The notes under the pieces were generated by a model, which was not told the origin of the DNA, did no database searches, and was given only the letters and a program-made list of their open reading frames with translations. Below are positions 8,010 through 15,333 of a DNA stretch of 64,000 nucleotides, piece by piece. A program made the translations under genes and the position numbers. The stretch is from Bradyrhizobium liaoningense. GTDB taxonomy: Bacteria > Pseudomonadota > Alphaproteobacteria > Rhizobiales > Xanthobacteraceae. Within the stretch, counting starts at the first letter, position 1, and the number at the start of each line of letters is the position of its first letter. The stretch spans positions 186,001-250,000 of the forward strand of contig NZ_JAFCJM010000002.1 of NCBI RefSeq assembly GCF_018130955.1, written 5' to 3'.

Positions 8010-10364
8010 TCAAACCGTCGGAGTGCCCGCATCCGGCAGAGCTCGGATCATCACGTTTCTGAACTGGACATTGCCGGTGTGGCACTGCAAGCCGATATGG
8101 CCCTCCCGGCGACGTCCATCGTTGGCCGGAATTGCGTAGGTCGACACCAACTGTCCGTTCAGAGTCACGCTGATGGCCGCGTCGCTCGCCTCAATCTCAA
8201 AGGTATTCCATTGACCCGCGGGTTTTGACGCAATCATTGAAGACGGAGCCAGTCCATAGACGGCACCCGTCTGATGCAGAGGACTGAAGTTTTGCCCGGT
8301 GTCGACGTTGAAGCCCACGTCGTCGATCTGAATTTCGTAACCCTTGTCCGATGCCAGCTTCCAATCATTGTTGGGATCGCTGGCGTTGAGCGCAGGGAAG
8401 CGGATCAAGACGCCGGAATTGTCGGCGCGGGCGCCGGGGATGTTGGTCGTAGGATTGAAGGACAGCCAGTCGACCTTGAGCACAAAATTCCGGAAGACCT
8501 GGCGCGTATACCACAATAGGCCCAATCCGTTTGGCCGGGCCTCAAGGATCGATCCGAAGATGGTGAGAAAGTCACCGCCTCCGGACATCTGCCAACCCTC
8601 GCGGGATCCGGTAAAGAGCGGCTTGAATGCGAGATCGGGACTCGCCGTTCGGCTGCTCACAATCGCCTCGGCCGTGCGCCGGGCCAGCGTCGTTGCAGTG
8701 AGAGATGGATTGGCCGAACCGATCACGGGAAACAAGGCCGGCCCGGCGACGTAAACATTGTCAAGATGATGAAACTTGCCGAACGAATCCGTGACGGATT
8801 GACCGGGCGACCCCATCCACAACGTGCCGGCCTCGTGGTGCGTCGTACCAATCTTGTTCCGGTTGACCTTGATGTTGCGAATATCTGCCGGATTTCCTGC
8901 CACCAGCTTTGCGAGCGCTACGGCGGCATCCTCCATCTCCTGCCAGGCCCGTGTGTCGGCGTCCGAGGGATCGAGATTGACCCACGCGCGCGCCGTTCCG
9001 GTCCGGGGATCGTTCTGCATGGCGAGATTGATCCAGCTCTGCTTGGTATCGCCGGGTTGAGCGCCGGGATGACCGATCATCTGCCCGATGGCGCGTAACG
9101 TGACTGCGATCCATCCCGGGTCCTGATTGGCGCGAAGCGCATTCAACAGATCGATATCCGGAACGGCTGTGAACAGATTGGCATCGGAGGCGCCGCCCGC
9201 GCTCGCCGTGACCTGCAAGTGATATTCATGCCCGTCGCTCGTGGTTCCACGGACAAGCAGCGCAGCCATCTCCAGCTCGGTTGGCTGCGCTGGCAGGCCG
9301 GGAATCGCGGAGCGGCGGATCTGGGCGGTGATGTCGCTGCGCAGATGCGCCATCAGATTGGATCCCATGCGCTTCGTGCCCATCGCCGGAGCCTGCAAGG
9401 AGTCCAGCGCCAGGCGGGTCGACTCGATCGTGCCGGCGGCCAGCACGAAGATGCAGTTGGAAGAAATGAGAGGCTGGCGCAGGAATTGTTGCTGTCCATC
9501 CACCAGCAGCTCAACCTCGCTCACCCGGTTGCCGGACGTTGCCAGTTTGACGACCTGGGCTCGGGGCAGGATCATCAAACGCCGCCAGGCATCGATGTTG
9601 TCTCGCCAGCGCTTGCCGATATCTTCGCGGACGGCGTCGAAGAGGAGATAGGCGCTGCTGTACTTGTCGAATGGAAACAGGCCCGACTCCGGCGATTTTC
9701 CCTGAACCGCTAGCGGAGCCTCCTCGACCGATTGACCGGCGCCGACCACGCCCGCAAACCGCGCACTCAACTTGTCGAACAACGATCCGGAGATGTAATC
9801 CGTGGTGGGCTTGACGCCCATTTCGGTCTCGGTGGTCTCGTAGTTCGCCAGCAGATAGGTCACCGCATCTGCGGGCCAGGCAACCTCTCCCGCCGGTCGC
9901 GCACCGAGATCGGCCGGCGTCAGACGCGGCGCCCAGCCTCCCCAATAAAGCGATCGCCCGCCGATACAGTAGGCCATCCCGGGAAAGTCCTGGTTGCTGT
10001 GCCAGGGATGGCCCCAGACGATGTTTTGAGCCCCGGGGTCATTTCCATTGCTGTTGACCACCTGCTCGGTCGGCGCGACCAAAGCGAGCCGGGGCAAATT
10101 TTGGACATGCGTCGGGACGAGAAAGGACCCGGCATCGAGGAGAAGTACCCGAAGGCCGATTTCCCCGCTCTTCCGGTACAGCTTCTCAGCGGCGTAGCCG
10201 CCAAACATGCCGGCGCCGATGACGACGACGTCAAAAGGATCGCCTCCGTTGCTGCTGACCTCCTGCCAGTTGCTGCACGCCCAGCGACCGAGAACGTCGT
10301 ACGAGAATGCCGTCTGTTGGACATTGGTGAGAACGTTCGGATCTGGATTGAGGCGAGGCAGCAT
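8010..10364 (-). CDS. GMC-family FAD oxidoreductase fused to a DUF1080 (3-keto-disaccharide hydrolase-type) domain
   Basis: A 784-residue two-domain protein. Residues to about 560 are a GMC-type flavoenzyme: dinucleotide motif VVIGAGMFGGYAAEKL near the N-terminus, and the C-terminal GMC signature HHEAGTLWMG followed by VAGPALFPVIGSANPSLTAT carrying the usual His/Asn pair. The last 200 residues, beginning near LAFKPLFTGSREGWQMSGG, are a DUF1080 concanavalin-like domain ending RREGHIGLQCHTGNVQFRNVMIR. Members of that Pfam family hydrolyse 3-keto-glycosides, and some GMC/pyranose oxidase relatives make the 3-keto group, so one protein could do both steps (inference). There is no signal peptide. 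The start at 10364 is chosen for CAGGAG about six bases before the ATG. It is last in the putative radical-SAM peptide cluster. Confidence 0.85.
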   Translation of the reverse strand: MLPRLNPDPNVLTNVQQTAFSYDVLGRWACSNWQEVSSNGGDPFDVVVIGAGMFGGYAAEKLYRKSGEIGLRVLLLDAGSFLVPTHVQNLPRLALVAPTEQVVNSNGNDPGAQNIVWGHPWHSNQDFPGMAYCIGGRSLYWGGWAPRLTPADLGARPAGEVAWPADAVTYLLANYETTETEMGVKPTTDYISGSLFDKLSARFAGVVGAGQSVEEAPLAVQGKSPESGLFPFDKYSSAYLLFDAVREDIGKRWRDNIDAWRRLMILPRAQVVKLATSGNRVSEVELLVDGQQQFLRQPLISSNCIFVLAAGTIESTRLALDSLQAPAMGTKRMGSNLMAHLRSDITAQIRRSAIPGLPAQPTELEMAALLVRGTTSDGHEYHLQVTASAGGASDANLFTAVPDIDLLNALRANQDPGWIAVTLRAIGQMIGHPGAQPGDTKQSWINLAMQNDPRTGTARAWVNLDPSDADTRAWQEMEDAAVALAKLVAGNPADIRNIKVNRNKIGTTHHEAGTLWMGSPGQSVTDSFGKFHHLDNVYVAGPALFPVIGSANPSLTATTLARRTAEAIVSSRTASPDLAFKPLFTGSREGWQMSGGGDFLTIFGSILEARPNGLGLLWYTRQVFRNFVLKVDWLSFNPTTNIPGARADNSGVLIRFPALNASDPNNDWKLASDKGYEIQIDDVGFNVDTGQNFSPLHQTGAVYGLAPSSMIASKPAGQWNTFEIEASDAAISVTLNGQLVSTYAIPANDGRRREGHIGLQCHTGNVQFRNVMIRALPDAGTPTV

Positions 10365-10492
10365 GGCACGCTCCTGCAACTGTTCCAAAACAGCACGCTA
10401 GCTCGTCTCAACTGATGCGTTTATGACCGGTTTCACACAATCTGCATCACAACAAAGCCAACAGTCCGCGTAAGCAGCGCTTTCCTTTGCCC

Positions 10493-10630
10493 CTATGGCT
10501 GCACGTCTGCGTTCTGGTACTCCGTCTTGCACGCTGGGCCGGCGTAGTTCTTCATGCTGGCCTTTTGCTGCTCAGCACAGAGCTTGCAGGTCTGCGCATC
10601 GAAAGTCCGGCGCTCTGTATCCATCGTCAT
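10493..10630 (-). CDS. Small Cys-containing hypothetical protein (45 aa)
   Basis: A 45-codon frame between the MFS transporter and the GMC oxidoreductase on the same strand, starting 25 bases after the MFS stop. It begins MTMDTERRTF and contains TCKLC and a third Cys within GPACKTEY, so a C-x2-C plus one distal Cys. GGAG precedes the ATG by about ten bases. It is hydrophilic, with no signal peptide or membrane segment. The family is not recognised. It could be a metal-binding helper, a second substrate of the cluster's radical SAM enzyme, or a chance frame; codon choice and tight spacing favour a gene. Confidence 0.45.
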   Translation of the reverse strand: MTMDTERRTFDAQTCKLCAEQQKASMKNYAGPACKTEYQNADVQP

Positions 10631-10655
10631 CCTGGTCTCCGCTTTTGAACGCCCC

Positions 10656-11948
10656 CTATCCCGCAAGCTCCTCGGCTTTGCCGGCTGGTCGTTGGATTGC
10701 CCTGTTCACTTCTTCCGGCGGCTTGATGTGGCGAAACGAGCGCAACAGCGTGATGTCGTAGGCGATCTTCAAGACGCCGCAGATCACGAGCGGCAGGCCG
10801 GAAAATGCCGTGCCAAGCATGGCACCTGCCAGCGCCGGACTGATCGCAGAAGCGAGACTGCGCGGTACCGCCGTCACACTGGCGGCCGCCGGACGCTCCT
10901 CCGGCGTAACGACTGCCATCACGTACGAGGTCCGCGTCGGAACGTCCATTTGCGAGAGCGCTGCCCGGATCGAGAGCAGAACAAGGACCCCCGCGAGATT
11001 CGGAAGACAAGCCGCGGCGATCAGGCAGAGGCTCGACGGGATATGCGTGAACACCATGGTGTTCACCAGGCCGAAGCGCCGGGAGAGCCGGGCCGCGACG
11101 GGATAGGAGAAGGCCGATAGTGTGTTCGACCAAAAGAAGAAGAGACTTGCCGTGGCGATCGACATCTCGAAGCGTTCGAAAAGCCACAGTGCGACGAGCG
11201 ATTGAACGGCAAATCCGCCGGCAAACGCATCGATGCTGAAGAGGGCCGCTAGCCGGTAGACAACCCCGCGTGAAGGACCGAGAACCGACGGCGTTGACTG
11301 CCTTCGTTGCAAGGTGCCGGTCTCCGGCAGCATCCGGTAGAGGAGCGACCCGAAAAGGCCGAGCCCGGCGTAGACGAAGAACATGGCCTTCAGGGCGGCA
11401 AGGCGCGGCATATCAAGCGAGACCAGGATGTCCGGCACGGTCGCAAGCAGGGCCCCCGCGGCGGTCGACAAGCCGCCGACGAGGCTGTAACGAGCAAACA
11501 CCTGGGTGCGTTGTCGATCGTCGGTGTCGCTCGCCAGCATCGCGTGTTCGAGCGGGACGAAGATGCCGATGTCTCCGGGAGAAGGATTGATCGTCCCGAC
11601 AAAGGCAAGCACGACGACGAGCGGAAACGCTTCGACCATCGGAAATGCTGCGCCGGTCAGCACCATGACGAACGCGCTGACAAGCAGGAGATGGCGCAAG
11701 GCGTGACGGGCGCCTAGCCAACCGACGCCCAGCGTGAGGATGGCCGTCCCCAGCAGGGCGCCGGTCGCAACCACGCCGATCTGGAAAGGGGAATAACCCA
11801 GCTCGACGAGGTAGGCGGGAAGAATAATTGCGGCAAAACCATCGCCCAGCCCCCGCGCCGCGCGCGCCGCAAAGAGCAGCGCGACGTTCGACGGTCTCCG
11901 GACCCGCCAAGGGCCAACGCTGCCGTCCATGCCCGATTGAATTGTCAT
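10656..11948 (-). CDS. MFS transporter
   Basis: Twelve-helix major facilitator superfamily protein of about 430 residues, located in the inner membrane. Hydrophobic helices run throughout from VALLFAARAARGLGDGFAA; a charged cytoplasmic region is visible around YRMLPETGTLQRRQSTPS between the two six-helix halves, and loop A-type residues follow. The start at 11948 (MTIQSGMDG) is preferred because GGAGGCGG lies just upstream; an open frame continues 66 codons further but the extra sequence is not protein-like. It follows the radical SAM gene by 394 bases and precedes the 45-residue Cys peptide by 25. In this cluster an export role for the modified peptide is the simplest reading, but substrate and direction are unknown. 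Confidence 0.85.
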   Translation of the reverse strand: MTIQSGMDGSVGPWRVRRPSNVALLFAARAARGLGDGFAAIILPAYLVELGYSPFQIGVVATGALLGTAILTLGVGWLGARHALRHLLLVSAFVMVLTGAAFPMVEAFPLVVVLAFVGTINPSPGDIGIFVPLEHAMLASDTDDRQRTQVFARYSLVGGLSTAAGALLATVPDILVSLDMPRLAALKAMFFVYAGLGLFGSLLYRMLPETGTLQRRQSTPSVLGPSRGVVYRLAALFSIDAFAGGFAVQSLVALWLFERFEMSIATASLFFFWSNTLSAFSYPVAARLSRRFGLVNTMVFTHIPSSLCLIAAACLPNLAGVLVLLSIRAALSQMDVPTRTSYVMAVVTPEERPAAASVTAVPRSLASAISPALAGAMLGTAFSGLPLVICGVLKIAYDITLLRSFRHIKPPEEVNRAIQRPAGKAEELAG

Positions 11949-12342
11949 GCGCCGACCGCCTCCACCGGCGAAGGTGCCGTGCGTCTTGCGAGTGTCCGGA
12001 AACGGCGGGCGATTGCAGTCAGTTCGCCGCAAGCCGGAGCACGCCGAATCCTGCTTGAGATGCGTAACAGGCCTTTGGAGCGAGAGTGAGACTAACGGCA
12101 GACATGGCGCGTCCTTGGCAAAAATCCGGACGCGATGCTTGGGCATGCCGCCTCATGGGGAGATCGCCATCCCCAAGCCCGCGAGTTTGCCAAAGCGGGA
12201 TTGCTTGTCAATCAGGAACCCGCAGGCACGAAGTCCGCGAACTTCCCCTGCCAGTCACTTCACTTTGATCGAGGCCCACGGAGTTCGTCCACGTGGCGAC
12301 ATGCGGGCAAATCACGGCCCCGGTCGCCAGCGAGCCGCGCTT
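11949..12342. other. 394-base intergenic region between the MFS and radical SAM genes
   Basis: No convincing gene on either strand; short frames here lack ribosome sites and protein-like composition. On the minus strand a TTGACA (12206-12211) is followed after 17 bases by AAACTC (12183-12188), a poor but possible sigma-70-like promoter for the MFS-GMC part of the cluster. A small inverted repeat (GGGGA-TCCCC, near 12160-12177) is also present. If real, the cluster may be two transcripts. Confidence 0.35.
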
Positions 12343-13758
12343 TCAGCGGAACTGGTCGCTCTCGGAGAACGCAAATGTGTTCTCATTCATGGCGACGCCA
12401 AACTGCCAGGCGATCTTCTGCGGCAGCGCCTTGCGCCAGTACAGGCTTTGCTCGTGAAGCGATGCCGTGTCGCCCTCGAGGTGCTTCTTCGGGCATCCAC
12501 CCCAGCACACCGGAAGAAACGAGCAGCGGCTGCAATTGGGCTGCCGTGTCGGATCGAACGTGTCCCACCATGGCGCGTCAGGGCCCGGTGACATCTGGCC
12601 TCCCGCCCCCACCATGGCGATCGGGCGGTTCTTTTCACCGACCTGGAGCCCGCAGCGATAGCGATGTCCGTCGGCGCCGACGACGATTGAATCATCGGCC
12701 AGCGCCGCGCAGACCGACGTCCGCGGGAGCGGGTAGAGTGAGCGGGTGGTGGTCTCGTCCAGGTTAGACTCGTTGGGAACGAGATGTCGCGCGCGCTCGC
12801 GGAGCCGCTCGAACTCGTCCTCGGACAATTTGGCCTGGCTCATAAAGCCGGATCGTTCGGAATAATCCGAGATGCGCGCGAGCTGAAAGACGCAAGCGAA
12901 CGGCCGGTCGAACCAGCCGCGCTGCAAGCAGAACGCGACCAGCGGCTCCAGATCGTCGGCGTTGCCGCGGTCCGCATTGAATCTGAGGTCGACCCGGACG
13001 ACGTCTAAAAGCTTGTCGACGAGTGCGACCGCCTGCTCGAACGAGGACGCCGAAGGCTCGGGCGCCCTTCCCCTGCGATACCGCCGCCGCTTGTCGTGAT
13101 TGGCTTTCAGCCCGTCGAACGAGATTTGCGCCTGGCGGATGCGGTGGCGACGGATGAAGCCGGCGACATCGTCGGGCCAGCAGGTTCCGTTCGAGATCAC
13201 GGAGGCGGAATAACTCACATTCAGCTCGTTGCAGAGCGACTGGAGTGCCGCCGACGCGACCTCTATGAACGCGATATTGAGCAACGGCTCTCCGCCATAC
13301 CAGTCGACGTGCAGGCTGTCCTTGCCCGATGCGGCCAGCCGCTCGCGCGTCCAGTCGAGGATCGCGGGAACGTTCGCCGCGGTGAGCGTCGCCCGTGACC
13401 GTTCTTCGTAGCAATAGTAGCAGCCGAGGTTGCAGTCCTGGGTCGTCGTGAGCGTAAGGACCATCGGAGTGCGGCCGCGTGCGACCCAGTATCTCTCCCG
13501 GATCGCGGCCACCTCGTCGAAGGCCTGCTCGATCAGGAAACCTCCCCGACGCAACGAGGCGAGCAGCGGACGCGGAATGATCCGCGTCGCCACCTCGCGC
13601 GGCGGTCCGCACAGGAGCTCGGTGATCTCTCCGACATCGCTTCCGGCAAGCCGGATCGAGGCGCCACTGCCTGCGTTATAGAGGACGCTGTCGCCCTCGC
13701 CGAACGGAACGCAGAAATTGTAGCGCGAGGATCGCAGTCGGCTCCGGTGCGCCGTCAC
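12343..13758 (-). CDS. Radical SAM/SPASM peptide maturase
   Basis: Radical S-adenosylmethionine enzyme of 471 residues. The 4Fe-4S cluster motif C-x3-C-x2-C is CNLGCYYC at about residues 109-116. A complete SPASM domain for auxiliary clusters ends the protein: Cys350, Gly-x4-Cys369 (GHRYRC), then C-x2-C-x5-C-x3-C at 409-422 (CSRCSFLPVCWGGC). The N-terminal region reading RYNFCVPFGEGDSVLYNAGSG is typical of enzymes that act on ribosomal peptides (sactipeptide, ranthipeptide and PqqE/MftC-like groups). The start is a GTG whose last bases overlap the stop of the upstream 69-residue peptide (GTGA), so translation is coupled. This coupling makes the small peptide the probable substrate. The modification type is not predictable from sequence alone. 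Confidence 0.9.
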   Translation of the reverse strand: MTAHRSRLRSSRYNFCVPFGEGDSVLYNAGSGASIRLAGSDVGEITELLCGPPREVATRIIPRPLLASLRRGGFLIEQAFDEVAAIRERYWVARGRTPMVLTLTTTQDCNLGCYYCYEERSRATLTAANVPAILDWTRERLAASGKDSLHVDWYGGEPLLNIAFIEVASAALQSLCNELNVSYSASVISNGTCWPDDVAGFIRRHRIRQAQISFDGLKANHDKRRRYRRGRAPEPSASSFEQAVALVDKLLDVVRVDLRFNADRGNADDLEPLVAFCLQRGWFDRPFACVFQLARISDYSERSGFMSQAKLSEDEFERLRERARHLVPNESNLDETTTRSLYPLPRTSVCAALADDSIVVGADGHRYRCGLQVGEKNRPIAMVGAGGQMSPGPDAPWWDTFDPTRQPNCSRCSFLPVCWGGCPKKHLEGDTASLHEQSLYWRKALPQKIAWQFGVAMNENTFAFSESDQFR

Positions 13759-13964
13759 TTTTCGACGTCGATGATGGCGATGCACATGTTGGTACCGAGG
13801 CCGCAAAGGCGGGCACCGATCCGTCCGGCCTTCTTCATGTCGGGCGTGACGGTCTCGACCTGCATGACATTCAGCTTGGCGCCCGGGCGGACCTTGACCC
13901 TGACATCCTTGTCGTCGGTGGCAATCAAACTGATCTTGGGCTTCTTGGCCGGCTTACGTGCCAT
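13755..13964 (-). CDS. Probable RiPP precursor peptide (69 aa)
   Basis: A 69-residue protein starting MARKPAKKPKIS, preceded by GGGAG. The N-terminal half is charged and leader-like. The C-terminal part holds the only two Cys, Cys54 and Cys61, in ARLCGLGTNMC, followed by the hydrophobic tail IAIIDVEK. Its stop overlaps the GTG start of the radical SAM/SPASM gene. Small size, Cys placement near the C-terminus and translational coupling are what is expected of a precursor for a radical SAM-made peptide. No match to subtilosin, thermocellin, PqqA, mycofactocin or SCIFF precursors is apparent. An alternative is a small accessory or chaperone protein. That the frame is a gene is fairly sure; the precursor role is inference. 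Confidence 0.7.
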   Translation of the reverse strand: MARKPAKKPKISLIATDDKDVRVKVRPGAKLNVMQVETVTPDMKKAGRIGARLCGLGTNMCIAIIDVEK

Positions 13965-14036
13965 GGCTGATCTCCCACAGGATTGACAACCTATGGTCGC
14001 ACATATTCGGCGCGCGTCAAGGCTGGCCTGCACCGC

Positions 14037-15332
14037 TCAGAGCTGCACGAGCGTGTCCCTGAACAAGTCGCTTTGGGGCAGCTTGTTGGTCGACAACAGC
14101 TCCGACTGGTCCTTGAGCTCGGTGACCAGCTTCTCGCGCGGCACCTCGTGCTCCTCGTGGAACACGCCCTCCAGCGTCGACATCAGAGTCTTCAACCGCC
14201 CCGACCCCGAGCTCGCGGATTTCTTCTTGAAGAGACCCCAAAGCTTTTTCGGCGTCGCGTTCCAGCTTCCGTGATGACCGACCTTGTAGAGATCGACACT
14301 CTGCAGCAGCGCCTTGTACTTGTCGTTCGTTCCATCGAGCGCGAAAAGCCAGTTCTCCAGCTGAGCGTCGCCGGGAAACAGGAATTTCTTGGCTCCGGCT
14401 TCGAACACCAGGATCACGCTGGTGTTGTTCATGACCTTGTCGAGCATCGTGACGATCGAGAGCAGTTGCTCGGACTGCGCCAGCCGGGCGTGATAGATGA
14501 GCCATCGCGCCTCGACCGGATAGTTCGGTCCCGTGCTTGCAACGTGACGCGGAAACAGCACCTTGCCCTTGCCTTTGGATGTCGCCGACGAGGCCCCTGC
14601 GCGCATGGCGCGGGCCTGAAAGCTCCAATACTCGTCCGAGGTCTTGGCGTAGGATTTGATCTTCTTGAACTGATCGACGGTGGGCGGACCGAGAACGTGA
14701 ACCTTGACGCCCGGCAATAGCTGATCGAGACCCGATTTCGTACCGGAGAAAACGTAGACCGGTTCCTGCTGTCCCATCGTCATCAGGTTCTTCACCGCGT
14801 CGAGATTCTTGACGTTGTCTTCGCCGATGAAGGTGAGCCGGTCCCTCATCTCCCTGGGGAGTTGGCCGCGTCGGGCGGCATCGACGACGCGGGCGGCGAT
14901 TTCGTGGATGTCGGACAGCGCCGCGACACGCTGCTTGGCGCCGGCGCCAAATCGTTTCAGTGCCGGCGCTTTCGCGTCCTGCGCCAGTCCCGGCTCCTCC
15001 GTCCATGGCTGGACCACGACCATCGGCTTCATGCCGCGGATGATGTCGCCGGTCCCCTTGCCGTTGCTGCTGCGTTGAAACCCCGAGATGTGGTCCTGGT
15101 GCCGATGGGTGGCAACGACTGCGAACGGGTCGTTGCCGACGGTCTCCTTGATGTTGTTTGCGATCCGAAGCATGTGGCCCTTCGGGGCGCCCGGAGGCAA
15201 GGCCTTGGTGCCGAAGTCGATCAGCACATGCCGCTTCTTGCTGCCGTCGTAGTTGAAGCTCAGCAGGAAGCAGTCGCCGAAGCCGACCTGGTAGGTCCGG
15301 ATGTTGAGGCTGTTCGGAGCCGATGCTGGCAT
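14037..15332 (-). CDS. Metallo-beta-lactamase-fold hydrolase (ComEC/Rec2-like domain)
   Basis: A 431-residue MBL-superfamily protein of the stand-alone ComEC-type group. The metal site is visible as VATHRHQDHISGF (H-x-H-x-D-H), with later ligands in FLFPGDAQ and DLYKVGHHGSWN. The opening NIRTYQVGFGDCFLLSFNYDG is also typical of this group. No membrane segments or signal peptide are seen, so it should be cytoplasmic. The ATG at 15332 sits one base after the stop of the metallopeptidase gene, implying coupling; an open extension to 15410 overlaps the peptidase and is less likely. Substrates of this group are mostly unknown. In this locus it could hydrolyse a peptide, ester or lactone bond of the product or an intermediate. 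Confidence 0.82.
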   Translation of the reverse strand: MPASAPNSLNIRTYQVGFGDCFLLSFNYDGSKKRHVLIDFGTKALPPGAPKGHMLRIANNIKETVGNDPFAVVATHRHQDHISGFQRSSNGKGTGDIIRGMKPMVVVQPWTEEPGLAQDAKAPALKRFGAGAKQRVAALSDIHEIAARVVDAARRGQLPREMRDRLTFIGEDNVKNLDAVKNLMTMGQQEPVYVFSGTKSGLDQLLPGVKVHVLGPPTVDQFKKIKSYAKTSDEYWSFQARAMRAGASSATSKGKGKVLFPRHVASTGPNYPVEARWLIYHARLAQSEQLLSIVTMLDKVMNNTSVILVFEAGAKKFLFPGDAQLENWLFALDGTNDKYKALLQSVDLYKVGHHGSWNATPKKLWGLFKKKSASSGSGRLKTLMSTLEGVFHEEHEVPREKLVTELKDQSELLSTNKLPQSDLFRDTLVQL

Positions 15333-15333
15333 G

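Noticed and set aside
12276..12342. Second precursor peptide directly after the radical SAM gene
   Set aside because: Short minus-strand frames here are 15-17 codons without ribosome sites or Cys-rich cores.
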